From Clostridium aquiflavi (GTDB taxonomy: Bacteria > Bacillota > Clostridia > Clostridiales > Clostridiaceae), in NCBI RefSeq assembly GCF_031344075.1, contig NZ_JAVJAN010000012.1, positions 28,511 to 92,510 of the forward strand: a stretch of DNA of 64,000 nt. Reading direction: 5' to 3'. The translations under genes were made by a program, and so were the position numbers. Below, in pieces: positions 52,626 through 61,757 of this stretch. Below the pieces are notes generated by a model, which was not told where the DNA came from, made no database searches, and saw only the letters and a list, made by a program, of their open reading frames with translations. How positions within the stretch are numbered: position 1 is the first letter of the stretch; every line of letters starts with the position of its first letter.

Positions 52626-53534
52626 CTAAAAATTATAATCTTTGCATGAATATACATTTTCATTGATTAACTTTTTATTATCTTCTATATCTAATTTTCT
52701 TATATCTTTTTTCACTAAATTTCTTTTTAAAAGCTCTTTTAATATATCTTCTATTTTTATATCAAACTCTTTAAATCTCACATCATTTTTTATTTCATAT
52801 GAACTTAAAAAAGTTCTTTTTTCATTTAGAAATTCTATTAGAGCTTTAGTTGATGCAACTATGTTCAGCTCTAAAAATCTTTCAATGTACATTAATGTAT
52901 TTTCTATATTTTCTTTTGACATTGGCTTATAAAATAAATCATTTATAATATTATTAAAATTATCATTTAAATTTGTTGCCATTCTAACAGCATCTTTGCT
53001 TACTGTATACCCATTTAAATTTAAATATAATTTTGAAAAGCTATCTAGAGCTCTTATCAAAATTTCATATGAAGTAAATACGCTACCATTATGTAAATAT
53101 TTTTTAGTCACTCTAAGATCCTTTATAAGCTTACCTAAATAAACTAAATTCCATTTTTCAATATGTTTATCTAAACTATATTTTGCCTCATCAAAAGTTA
53201 ATGTAATTTCTTCATCTCTTGAAAATACAATTTTAGAAGATAATAATATATTTCTTGCAAAGCCTTTTTTTCCATCACTTTTATATAAATTTAAAAAGCT
53301 CTCTTTGCTTAATAATTTCATATGAACATCTATTCCTAATATTTCCGAATATACATCCCTAATTTCATCGAAATTATCTTTATATAAAACAAATAAATCT
53401 ATATCAGATTCATCCCAGAGATCTCCACTTATTATACTTCCAAAAGCAAATATAGCTAAAACTTTTCTATTAACTTTTAAATCATTTATTAACTTTTGAA
53501 ATGATTTTTGATATTCTAATATTGATTTTAACAT
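52626..53534 (-). CDS. Nucleotidyltransferase-domain protein
   Basis: 302 aa. The N-terminal domain has the Pol-beta-type nucleotidyltransferase motif FAFGSIISGDLWDESDIDLFVL (GS...D-x-D, about 26-47), with an acidic VHMKLL strand later for the third carboxylate. The remaining 200 residues are helical (LDKHIEKWNLVYLGKLIKDLRV...), perhaps a HEPN-like or substrate-binding part. Possible roles are antibiotic or protein nucleotidylation, or an MNT/HEPN module in one chain; the sequence does not decide. The ATG at 53534 follows AAAGGGAG; an earlier in-frame ATG has no site. It is 20 bp upstream of the MocR gene. Confidence 0.75.
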   Translation of the reverse strand: MLKSILEYQKSFQKLINDLKVNRKVLAIFAFGSIISGDLWDESDIDLFVLYKDNFDEIRDVYSEILGIDVHMKLLSKESFLNLYKSDGKKGFARNILLSSKIVFSRDEEITLTFDEAKYSLDKHIEKWNLVYLGKLIKDLRVTKKYLHNGSVFTSYEILIRALDSFSKLYLNLNGYTVSKDAVRMATNLNDNFNNIINDLFYKPMSKENIENTLMYIERFLELNIVASTKALIEFLNEKRTFLSSYEIKNDVRFKEFDIKIEDILKELLKRNLVKKDIRKLDIEDNKKLINENVYSCKDYNF

Positions 53535-53622
53535 TATATCGCTCCCTTTCCCCATCTAACTATTATAACTTAATTAAATAATCATTTAAAGAATTGTTGT
53601 ATTTTATAGTTTCTTAAAAAAT

Positions 53623-53732
53623 AAAAAATTCTTAGTTTTAAAATGGAATCTTTGTATAAAACACTTTAAAATAGACCTATTATTTTTTATATCTATTTTT
53701 AGATTCCATTCTATTTTATCTAAGAATTTTTT
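53623..53732 (-). repeat. 110-bp three-tier inverted repeat after hflX
   Basis: Three nested perfect arm pairs: AAAAAATTCTTAG/CTAAGAATTTTTT (53623-53635, 53720-53732), AATGGAATCT/AGATTCCATT (53642-53651, 53701-53710) and AAAATAGA/TCTATTTT (53668-53675, 53692-53699). The outer arms give a good minus-strand terminator for hflX, but the size and nesting are more than termination requires; a miniature mobile element is an alternative. Confidence 0.7.
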
Positions 53733-53766
53733 AATAAATTATTTCTTAAATTTTATAAATTATTTA

Positions 53767-55584
53767 TTAGCTTAGTACATTTAATACATATTCTTTAGTT
53801 TTGTTGTATACTTCATCATCAACTTCAACAATCATAAATGTTCCATCTTCTCTATATTCTTCTTCTAAAACTCTGCCATTTCTGTGTAAAAATGATTGTA
53901 TATTACTTTTATCATATGGGATTAAGAACTCTGCTTTTTTATAATTATATGGAAGTTTTTCTTCTATTAATGCTAAAAACTCTTCTAAATTTATTCCTTG
54001 TTTAGCTGATATTCTTATAATTACTTGTTCCTTGTTAATTTCATCATTTTCTATAAATTTAATAAAATCACTTATTTGTTCTTCAGTTGCTTTATCTATC
54101 TTGTTTAAAACTAATATTGTTTCTTTATCAATTGCCTCTAATTCTGTTAATACTTCATTTACTGCTTTATACTGTTCTATTGCAGTTTCTGATGATACAT
54201 CAACTACATGACATAAGATATCAGAAAATATTACTTCTTCTAATGTTGACTTAAATGCTTCAACTAAATCATGTGGTAATTTTCTAACAAACCCAACTGT
54301 ATCTGTTAATGTAATTAACCCCTTATTTTTTAATGTTAAAGCTCTTGTTGTAGTATCTAGTGTTGCGAACAGCATATCTGCTTCAAATACTTTTTCTTTT
54401 CCTACAGTATCTTTTCTTGCTGATAAATCACAAAGAACATTTCTTAAAGTTGATTTTCCTGCATTAGTATAACCTGCAAGTGATACCTTAGGAATACTTT
54501 CTTTATTTCTTTTTTCTCTTTGTACTTCTCTCGTCTTCTTTATTCTTTTTAGTTCTTTTCTTAAATCATAGATAGTTTCCATTATGTGTCTTCTATCTGT
54601 TTCTAATTTCTTTTCCCCAGGCCCTCTAGTTCCAATACCTCCTCCAGTTCTTGAAAGTATTGTACCTAAGCCTTGTAATCTACTTAATCTATATTTAAGT
54701 TGTGCAAGTTCAACTTGAATCTTAGCTTCTTTGCTCTTAGCCCTTGTTGCAAATATTTCAAGAATTAATGTAGTTCTATCTATAACTTTTGCTCCTAAAG
54801 CTGCTTCTAAATTTCTAACTTGTGATCCTGTTAATTCATCATCAAATATTATTACATTAGCTCTTTCTATTTGTCTAATAGAAGCTATTTCTAATACCTT
54901 TCCTCTTCCTATAAAGAATGAAGGATCAATTTTATTTCTGCTTTGAAATACCGTTTGTAAAACTGGAATATTGCAAGCTTTAGTAAGTTCCTCTAGTTCT
55001 TCTAAACTTTCTTTTGTATCAGAACCTACAAGTATTGCCTTTTCACCTGTTTCTTCTATTACATCATTAACTTTTATTAGATTTTCTATAAACTTAATCT
55101 TATCTAATATATTTACAGATGTAATTTCTTCTAAAGATAAATTCATATTTTCATCATATTCTAGCTTATTGTTATAAAGTCTAAGAAGCCCTAATGAAAA
55201 ATCTTTTATTTTTCCTTCTTCTGTTATAGCAACTGATACAATAGCATCTAGTTTTAATTTTAAAAGTGCAGTTACATCTAAAGCTGAAAGATTACAATAT
55301 CCATTAGGATGAGTATGTATAACTCTAACCCCCGATAGTCTCTTTTCACTTATATCTATTAAAGGCACTTCAACTGATGTTGAATCTCCAATAGCAACTG
55401 ACGTAACATTACCCTTTCTATTTATTGCTACGCTTACTTCTCTTTCAATATTTGCTGATACCTTAGCAATTATATCTAAAATTTCTACATTACATACTTC
55501 ATCTTTAGAAGTTCTAATTGAATATATTCTTTCTAATTCATTTAAAATAGAATTTCTAATTCCATCAATATTTCCCTCTATCAT
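53767..55584 (-). CDS. hflX: GTPase HflX with an N-terminal JAMM-motif domain
   Basis: 605 aa, against about 420 in E. coli. Residues 180-605 are HflX proper: the N-terminal subdomain with DPSFFIGRGKVLE and IIFDDELTGSQVRNLE, a GGGIGTRGPGEKKLETDRR helix pair in two parts, then the G domain with P-loop GYTNAGKST (371-379), ATLDTTTR and DTVGFVRKLPHDLVEAF. HflX splits stalled ribosomes. Residues about 25-145 form an extra domain with VIHTHPNGYCNLSALDV: His90, His92 and Asp103 match HxHx(10)D of JAMM/MPN+ metalloproteases (RadC/Mov34 type), with Glu47 or Glu49 as possible fourth residue. Function of that domain unknown. Confidence 0.9.
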   Translation of the reverse strand: MIEGNIDGIRNSILNELERIYSIRTSKDEVCNVEILDIIAKVSANIEREVSVAINRKGNVTSVAIGDSTSVEVPLIDISEKRLSGVRVIHTHPNGYCNLSALDVTALLKLKLDAIVSVAITEEGKIKDFSLGLLRLYNNKLEYDENMNLSLEEITSVNILDKIKFIENLIKVNDVIEETGEKAILVGSDTKESLEELEELTKACNIPVLQTVFQSRNKIDPSFFIGRGKVLEIASIRQIERANVIIFDDELTGSQVRNLEAALGAKVIDRTTLILEIFATRAKSKEAKIQVELAQLKYRLSRLQGLGTILSRTGGGIGTRGPGEKKLETDRRHIMETIYDLRKELKRIKKTREVQREKRNKESIPKVSLAGYTNAGKSTLRNVLCDLSARKDTVGKEKVFEADMLFATLDTTTRALTLKNKGLITLTDTVGFVRKLPHDLVEAFKSTLEEVIFSDILCHVVDVSSETAIEQYKAVNEVLTELEAIDKETILVLNKIDKATEEQISDFIKFIENDEINKEQVIIRISAKQGINLEEFLALIEEKLPYNYKKAEFLIPYDKSNIQSFLHRNGRVLEEEYREDGTFMIVEVDDEVYNKTKEYVLNVLS

Positions 55585-56007
55585 TGTAAATCACCTCAAA
55601 TTTAATTCTTACAAAAGTTCTAAAAATTACTATACTTCTTTAATTTATCAACCCAATTTTTAATAAACATGATAAAAACTAGTTAATATATTTTTTTACT
55701 TCTTAATTAGTGTCCACATTATCATTCTAACTTATCACATATACTAGTTATCATCAAATTAATTTTATAAATAATAATTTAGTCTTATCTTAAGAACTTT
55801 CATATAATTTTATACTATTAATATTTCCTTGTAAGTGCTCTTGTATTATCTGACTCCCTTTGATTTTCAATAAATTCATAAGTGTATTGTATCATACTTC
55901 TATTGAAAACATACAATTTCAGTAAAAGTTAAACTAAGATGGTATTGGGCCACCTTAAATTTTATGTTTCATATTTTACTAAAGAATAAAATAATGAGAC
56001 ATCCTCC

Positions 56008-56036
56008 TTGACAATATTACTAATATTTTATACTAT
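56008..56036 (+). promoter_or_regulatory. hpt promoter
   Basis: TTGACA (56008-56013), 17 bp, TACTAT (56031-56036). The expected transcript starts about 90 nt before the hpt ATG and includes the mini-frame at 56087. Confidence 0.55.
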
Positions 56037-56086
56037 TAAAATACTTTAAAGAAACTTAAATGAGATATATTAGAGGAGGTGACCTG

Positions 56087-56119
56087 TTGTTAAATCTTTA
56101 TTATGATTTTAGATTTTAA
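56087..56119 (+). CDS. Possible 10-codon leader peptide before hpt
   Basis: A nearly perfect Shine-Dalgarno, GAGGAGGTGACC (56073-56084), does not serve hpt, which starts about 48 bp later. It stands just before TTG TTA AAT CTT TAT TAT GAT and three more codons then TAA, i.e. MLNLYYDFRF. The hpt ATG lies 12 bp after this stop with only a poor site of its own, so translation may be coupled. No further evidence of translation. Confidence 0.4.
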   Translation: MLNLYYDFRF

Positions 56120-56131
56120 CAGCAGAATTGC

Positions 56132-56653
56132 ATGGATAATAAAAAGCGTAACATACTTTTTTCTAAAGAAAAAATTGATGCTAGAATAGAAGAACTAGGT
56201 AAAGTTATCACTGAAGATTATAAAGATAAAAACCTTTATGTTTTATCTTTATTAAGAGGTAGCTTTATATATGCAGCTGATTTAGTTAGATCAATAGATA
56301 CAAAAGCTAAAATAGGCTTTATGACTACTTCAAGCTACGGTCATGATGAAGTATCTTCAGGAAAAGTTAAAGTAATTAATGATATTCCTGATAATATTGA
56401 AGGATATGACGTTCTTATTGTCGATGATATTATCGATACTGGTATAACAATGGATTTTGTTGTCAATCACGTAAAAAGTTTAGGTGCTGCATCAGTTAAA
56501 ACTTGTGTTTTACTTGATAAACCATCAAGAAGAAAAGTTGAAATTGAACCTAACTACTGCTGCTTTACAATTGAAGATCTTTTTGTAGTTGGTTATGGAT
56601 TAAATTATGGAGATCATTATAGAAATATTCCTTATGTATTTAACTGGGAATAA
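56132..56653 (+). CDS. hpt: Hypoxanthine-guanine phosphoribosyltransferase
   Basis: Purine salvage of hypoxanthine (and usually guanine) with PRPP. 173 aa type I PRTase: SLLRGSFIYAADLVR, the TTSSYG flexible loop, the PRPP loop VLIVDDIIDTGITMDFV, and the C-terminal base-binding VVGYGLNYGDHYRNIPYVF, typical of HGPRT. The start ATG has a weak ribosome binding site and follows a possible leader peptide. Complements apt elsewhere in the window. Confidence 0.94.
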   Translation: MDNKKRNILFSKEKIDARIEELGKVITEDYKDKNLYVLSLLRGSFIYAADLVRSIDTKAKIGFMTTSSYGHDEVSSGKVKVINDIPDNIEGYDVLIVDDIIDTGITMDFVVNHVKSLGAASVKTCVLLDKPSRRKVEIEPNYCCFTIEDLFVVGYGLNYGDHYRNIPYVFNWE

Positions 56654-56690
56654 TTTATAATCCATTTTATATATTAAAATATTATAATCT

Positions 56691-56729
56691 AAAAAAGAAG
56701 CCTTATTTAAAAGTAGAGGCTTCTTTTTT
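56691..56729. terminator. Bidirectional terminator between hpt and yunB
   Basis: AAAAAAGAAGCCT pairs perfectly with AGGCTTCTTTTTT around 13 nt, giving U-runs on both strands. It lies between convergent stops; its right end overlaps the yunB stop. Confidence 0.9.
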
Positions 56730-57375
56730 AATTGCCAGGTTTAAAATCAATTGCTGTTTGTGGTATTTTTCCTACTATAATTGTATCTGATACTGGTACT
56801 TTAGTTGCTATTTCAACTTCATTAGTTTTAAATGGTAAAATCACTCTAACTTTTGATTCAACATTAAGATATATTCTATGCCTAGTTTGATTAATTCCCG
56901 CACTTTCAAATTCTGATTCATAATTTGCATTTATATTCCCTATATCTTCAACTCTAATAGTTATTTGTGGTCCTACATTATAATAAATACTATTTTCAGT
57001 AAACCATCCTAATGGTATTTTTATTTTTATATCTTCAAGATTCTGCAATTCTTCATTACATTGTATAGATAACTTAGATGCTAAATAATTTAATTTTACA
57101 GTATCTGCTTGAATAAGAGTTATATTTCCTTCATTATCTTTTTCTATTTTTATCATTTCATTATAATTAAATTCATCTGCAAAAAGCTTAATACTGTTAC
57201 TATTAATTATGTTAAGAATTCTTGATCTTACAGTCATTTCTGCTACTCTATCCAATGCTGGCATAACTTTATTATCCAAAAATACTGCCATTGAATTAAA
57301 GATAATAACAAGGGCTATACTAATTACTATAATTGGAATATATTTTCGTTTTTTACGCTTTGTATAATATTTCAT
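56728..57375 (-). CDS. yunB: Sporulation protein YunB
   Basis: 215 aa: a very basic N-terminus (KRKKRK), one membrane segment (about 13-33, IPIIVISIALVIIFNSMAVFL) and an outside domain with VMPALDRVAEMTVRSRILNIINSN, IKIPLGWFTENSIYYNVGPQI and KVPVSDTIIVGKIPQTA, matching the YunB family. In Bacillus the gene is expressed in the mother cell under sigma-E. No sigma-E promoter was identified here. It supports a spore-forming host. Divergent from the PBP gene. Confidence 0.9.
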   Translation of the reverse strand: MKYYTKRKKRKYIPIIVISIALVIIFNSMAVFLDNKVMPALDRVAEMTVRSRILNIINSNSIKLFADEFNYNEMIKIEKDNEGNITLIQADTVKLNYLASKLSIQCNEELQNLEDIKIKIPLGWFTENSIYYNVGPQITIRVEDIGNINANYESEFESAGINQTRHRIYLNVESKVRVILPFKTNEVEIATKVPVSDTIIVGKIPQTAIDFKPGN

Positions 57376-57476
57376 TTCACTACCTTTATAATGAGTTATT
57401 AGTTTACTCTTATTATAAGTATGCTATAATAATAAAGAATATTATTTAATCATTAACGTAATTTTAGGAGGATAGA

Positions 57477-59984
57477 ATGTCGACTGAAAAAACTCCAAAT
57501 AAAACAAAAAAAAGTACTAATAAAAACAGTAATAATAAAAGAAAAAAAAAGAAAAAGAAAAAAAATAAATTAACCGCCTCTACTATCTTAAAAAGAACAG
57601 GTATTGGTTTTTTGACTTTGATATTAATGTTATCTGTCATAGGTGCAGGATACTTACTTGCAATTATAAAAACTACCCCTCCATTAAATGTTGAAGATGT
57701 TTTATCATTGAATCAGCCTTCAAGTTTATATGATAGCAGCGAAGAATTTATGGATAATTTACATACAGATGAAGAACGATATGTAATAACTTCTGACAAA
57801 ATCCCAGATAATCTTAAAAATGCCTTTATATCAATTGAAGATGAACGTTTTTTTAAACATAGAGGAATAGATGTTCAAAGAATATTAGGTGCTGCTTTAA
57901 CAGATGTAAAGAAAATTTTAACTGGGCAAAAAGGACTACATGGTGCTTCTACCATAACTCAACAACTTATCAAAAACACAGTTCTTACTAATGAAGTATC
58001 TGTAAAAAGAAAAGTAAAAGAAATTTACTTATCTCTAGATCTTGAGGATCAGTTAAGTAAAGATCAAATAATTACTGCATATTTAAATACAATACCTCTT
58101 GGCGGTCAAGTATATGGTGTTGAGGCTGCTTCATTATTATACTTTAGTAAAAGTACATCAGATTTAAGTTTAATTGAATGTGCTTACTTAGCAGGTATAA
58201 CCCAAGCCCCTAGTTATTACAGTGCTTATAATGAAAATAGCCAAAAAGATCCATCCAGATATATTAATAGAACTCTAACTGTTTTAGCTAAAATGAATGA
58301 ATTAGGTTATATTTCACAAAGTGAATATAATCAAGGTGTTCAAGACATTAATGATGGCAAACTAGTATTTAAATCAAGTAAAAAAGATTTTCGCTTAAAT
58401 TATGAATGGTTTGTTTATCCTGCTGTGTCTCAAGTTAAGAGAGACTTAAAAGAAAAATATAAATATACAGATGAAGAAGTATCTAAGTTAATGGTTAATG
58501 GTGGTCTGAAAATCTATACTACTATGGATAGGAAGTTACAGGATTTTACACAAAAAACTTTAGACAATTATCGTAATTTAAATGTTGGAAATTCAGAAGC
58601 TTATGATGAAAATAAAGTTCCATTATTACAAGCTTCAGCAACAATAACAGACTATAAACATGGTAAAGTTCTTGCTATGGTTGGCGGAAGAGGTAAACAA
58701 CTTCCTCAATCAAATAATAGAGCATATAATGATTTAAGATCAATAGGTTCTACTACTAAGCCACTTACTGTATACGGGCCTGGTATAGATCAAAAGATAA
58801 TAACTGCTGCAACATCAATAGATGATGCTCCATTATCACCAGAATTAACAAAAAAATATCCTGCATATGCTCCACCTAATATCCTTAGAAATTCACCTGA
58901 TGAATACTTAGGTCTTATATCTCCGCGTGAAGGAATAATGTATTCTAAAAACACTGCTTCTGTTATAACAGCAGACACTATTGGTTTAAAAACAGGAATA
59001 TCTTATGGAGAAAATTTAGGTCTTGTATTTAACAGCGCATCTAAAACTTCTATAGCTACTGTTGCATTGGGTCAATATAACAATAATCCTAATGATAGAG
59101 ATGGTGGTAATACTTATAAATTAGCTGCTGCATTCGGAAGCTTTGGTAATAATGGTATGTACGTGGAACCTTTGCTTTATACAAAGGTAATTGATGCCAA
59201 AGGTAATACCATATTAGACGGAAAACCTAAAGAAAAACAAGTATTTTCACCACAAACAGCATATATAATGTATGACTTACTGAAAGGACCTGTTAACTTT
59301 TATGGTGGCGCTCCCGCTAAATGGGGTGATATGCCTGTTGCTGGTAAGACTGGTACTACTACAGATGCTAAAGACTTATGGTTTGCAGGCCTTTCTCCTT
59401 ATCTATCTGGATCAGTTTGGGTTGGCTATGATAACCCTAAAACTGTCTTCGGAGGATCTGGAACAGTATGTGCTAATTTATGGGGAAAAATAATGGCTAA
59501 AGCACATAAAGGACTTGAAGTTAAAGATTTAGAAGAACCTAAAGGAATTGTTCATGTTGCTGTATGTAAAGATTCAGGTAAGCTACCATCAAATTTATGT
59601 AGCAGTGATCCTAGAGGAAATAGAATTACAGAAGAATTATTTATCGAAGGAACCGAACCACATGAAACATGTAATACTCATATTAGTGGACGTATAAATA
59701 GACTTAATAATAAATTAGCAGGTGCTAATACCCCTACATTGTTAACTCAAGAAAGAGTTTTTGTAAGCAAAAAATATCCTAACCCATTAACTAGGGATTA
59801 TATATACGTACTTCCATATTCACAAGATAATTATATCGAACAACAACCTACCCCTGAACTTTCTCCTCCAAATATAAATGAGGAAAATGAAGTAGAAATA
59901 CCAAATAATAATGAATCTGCTCAGGAAAATCCTACTGTACCTCCTGAGACTGCTCAAAATAATTCTGTATTAAAACCAAATTAA
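57477..59984 (+). CDS. pbpA: Class A penicillin-binding protein (PBP1A type)
   Basis: Bifunctional peptidoglycan glycosyltransferase and transpeptidase. 835 aa: a cytoplasmic poly-Lys tail (about 20-31), one membrane segment (about 42-64), GT51 domain (FISIEDERFFKHRGID with Glu121, then GASTITQQLIKN), and a transpeptidase domain with STTK (Ser425, Lys428), YSKNTA and AGKTGTTTDAK. The C-terminal 100 residues are low-complexity, rich in Pro, Asn and Glu, as in many Gram-positive PBPs. TAGGAGGATAGA precedes the ATG. The symbol varies between genomes (pbpA, ponA, pbp1A). Confidence 0.93.
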   Translation: MSTEKTPNKTKKSTNKNSNNKRKKKKKKKNKLTASTILKRTGIGFLTLILMLSVIGAGYLLAIIKTTPPLNVEDVLSLNQPSSLYDSSEEFMDNLHTDEERYVITSDKIPDNLKNAFISIEDERFFKHRGIDVQRILGAALTDVKKILTGQKGLHGASTITQQLIKNTVLTNEVSVKRKVKEIYLSLDLEDQLSKDQIITAYLNTIPLGGQVYGVEAASLLYFSKSTSDLSLIECAYLAGITQAPSYYSAYNENSQKDPSRYINRTLTVLAKMNELGYISQSEYNQGVQDINDGKLVFKSSKKDFRLNYEWFVYPAVSQVKRDLKEKYKYTDEEVSKLMVNGGLKIYTTMDRKLQDFTQKTLDNYRNLNVGNSEAYDENKVPLLQASATITDYKHGKVLAMVGGRGKQLPQSNNRAYNDLRSIGSTTKPLTVYGPGIDQKIITAATSIDDAPLSPELTKKYPAYAPPNILRNSPDEYLGLISPREGIMYSKNTASVITADTIGLKTGISYGENLGLVFNSASKTSIATVALGQYNNNPNDRDGGNTYKLAAAFGSFGNNGMYVEPLLYTKVIDAKGNTILDGKPKEKQVFSPQTAYIMYDLLKGPVNFYGGAPAKWGDMPVAGKTGTTTDAKDLWFAGLSPYLSGSVWVGYDNPKTVFGGSGTVCANLWGKIMAKAHKGLEVKDLEEPKGIVHVAVCKDSGKLPSNLCSSDPRGNRITEELFIEGTEPHETCNTHISGRINRLNNKLAGANTPTLLTQERVFVSKKYPNPLTRDYIYVLPYSQDNYIEQQPTPELSPPNINEENEVEIPNNNESAQENPTVPPETAQNNSVLKPN

Positions 59985-59988
59985 CTTC

Positions 59989-60026
59989 AAAAAGCGATAC
60001 ATTAAATTCTTAATGTATCGCTTTTT
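59989..60026 (+). terminator. Terminator after the PBP gene
   Basis: A perfect 17-bp stem AAAAAGCGATACATTAA/TTAATGTATCGCTTTTT with a 4-nt loop, followed by CTTATT, right after the stop codon. Confidence 0.92.
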
Positions 60027-60266
60027 CTTATTAAAATAAATAGAAATTTAAATGTTTTTATTGCAAAATGAATAAACGATAACCAATCCCTGCATTTTCT
60101 ATTTTTTATGTAATCTCAGCGTTTACAAACCCTACTAAAATTAATATTTTCCATAATATCAATATATTAATTTTGCATTTTTTGCTCTTTGTTCTTGCAT
60201 TTTTTACTTTTACAATATAAAATTATATTTATCGACATATTTTTTTCTAATGTAGGAGGCATAAAT

Positions 60267-61667
60267 TTGGATATTTTAAATAATTTACTTGTAAAATTCA
60301 ATGATTTTTTGTATACATATATACTTATAGCTTTATTAATAATTTTAGGTCTTTACTTTTCTTATAAAACTAAATTTGTTCAATTTAGATTTATAAAAGA
60401 AATGTTTAGGTTATTAGGTGATGGTGTTACATCGGAACGAAAAAAAGGAAGTGTATCATCATTCCAAGCCTTTTGTATAAGTACAGCATCAAGAGTCGGA
60501 ACCGGTAATCTAGCTGGTATTGCCATCGCTATATCTATAGGTGGACCTGGTGCAATATTTTGGATGTGGGTTATAGCTTTAATAGGAGCTGGTTCAAGCT
60601 TTGTTGAATCTACTTTAGCTCAAATATACAAAATTAAAGATAAAAATGGTCACTTTAGAGGTGGTCCTGCTTATTATATTGAAAAAGGTCTAAATAAAAA
60701 ATGGATGGGCGTTTTATTCTCAATATTAATAACAGTCTCTTTTGGACTAGTATTCAACTCTGTTCAATCTAATACTATTTCTCTAGCTATGAATGAAGCT
60801 TTTGGAGTGAATCAAATTACTGTAGGAATTATCTTGACTGTTTTAACTTTAGTAGTTATTTTTGGTGGAGTTCATAGAGTTGCTAAAGTATCTGAAATAA
60901 TTGTTCCTATAATGGCAGTTGCTTATATATTTGTATCATTATTTGTAGTATTTAAGAATTTCAATCATATCCCTAGAGTGTTTGCATTAATTATTGAAAA
61001 TGCTTTTGGTTTAAATCAAGCTATCGGAGGAACTTTAGGTGGAACTATGCTTATTGGAATAAAGAGAGGTTTATTCTCTAATGAAGCTGGTATGGGTAGT
61101 GCTCCAAATGCCGCTGCAACTGCTGATGTAACTCATCCAGTTAAACAAGGTTTAATTCAAACTCTTGGAGTTTTCACAGATACAATAATTATTTGTAGTT
61201 GCACTGCTTTTATAATATTACTTTCAGATATAGATTTATCTGGTGGGTTAACAGGTATTCAATTAACACAAAATGCTTTAACTTATCAAATAGGAGGCTT
61301 TGGAAGTATATTTGTAGCTATCTGTATATTATTATTTGCATTTAGCTCTATAGTTGGTAACTACTACTATGGAGAATCTAATATTGAATTTTTAAACAAA
61401 AAAAAGATATATTTAATTATTTATAGAATAGCAGTTGCTTCTATGGTATTCTTTGGTTCTATAGCTAATTTAAATATAGTTTGGAACTTAGCAGATACAT
61501 TTATGGGTTTTATGGCTATAATAAACTTGATTGCTATTACTTTACTTAGTAAATTTGCATTTAAAGCATTAGCTGATTATAAAGCTCAAAAGAAAGCAGG
61601 AATAAAAGAACCTGTATTTAAGGCTTCATCTATACCTGAATTAACAAATGTTGATGAATGGGAATAG
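60267..61667 (+). CDS. Amino acid:sodium symporter, AGCS (alanine/glycine) family
   Basis: 466 aa with about eleven membrane segments. The family signature appears as GGPGAIFWMWVIALIGAGSSF, with SRVGTGNLAGIAIAIS before it and GLFSNEAGMGSAPNAAATADV later (both AGCS markers). It imports alanine, glycine or a related amino acid with sodium. The frame runs 26 codons further upstream, but TTG at 60267 is 7 bp from TAGGAGG and gives a normal N-terminus, so it is chosen. Single-gene unit. Substrate not decidable. Confidence 0.92.
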   Translation: MDILNNLLVKFNDFLYTYILIALLIILGLYFSYKTKFVQFRFIKEMFRLLGDGVTSERKKGSVSSFQAFCISTASRVGTGNLAGIAIAISIGGPGAIFWMWVIALIGAGSSFVESTLAQIYKIKDKNGHFRGGPAYYIEKGLNKKWMGVLFSILITVSFGLVFNSVQSNTISLAMNEAFGVNQITVGIILTVLTLVVIFGGVHRVAKVSEIIVPIMAVAYIFVSLFVVFKNFNHIPRVFALIIENAFGLNQAIGGTLGGTMLIGIKRGLFSNEAGMGSAPNAAATADVTHPVKQGLIQTLGVFTDTIIICSCTAFIILLSDIDLSGGLTGIQLTQNALTYQIGGFGSIFVAICILLFAFSSIVGNYYYGESNIEFLNKKKIYLIIYRIAVASMVFFGSIANLNIVWNLADTFMGFMAIINLIAITLLSKFAFKALADYKAQKKAGIKEPVFKASSIPELTNVDEWE

Positions 61668-61689
61668 CTTTAATTAGAATATAGACATA

Positions 61690-61725
61690 AAAAAATGTAA
61701 TGATTAATTAATCATTACATTTTTT
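61690..61725 (+). terminator. Terminator after the AGCS gene
   Basis: A near-perfect palindrome centred on TTAATTAA (ATGTAATGATT on one side, AATCATTACAT on the other) with A-run and T-run flanks, able to act for both convergent genes. Confidence 0.85.
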
Positions 61726-61757
61726 ATTTGCTCTTGTTTCAAATGAATACTTCTTAT

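Larger units (their letters stand above)
55585..56131. other. Divergent gap between hflX and hpt
   Basis: 547 bp. Contains a 7-bp hairpin AAGATGG/CCACCTT at 55937-55957 and, at the right end, the hpt promoter and a leader mini-frame (listed separately). The rest, next to hflX, is AT-rich and shows no gene or clear promoter. Confidence 0.5.
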
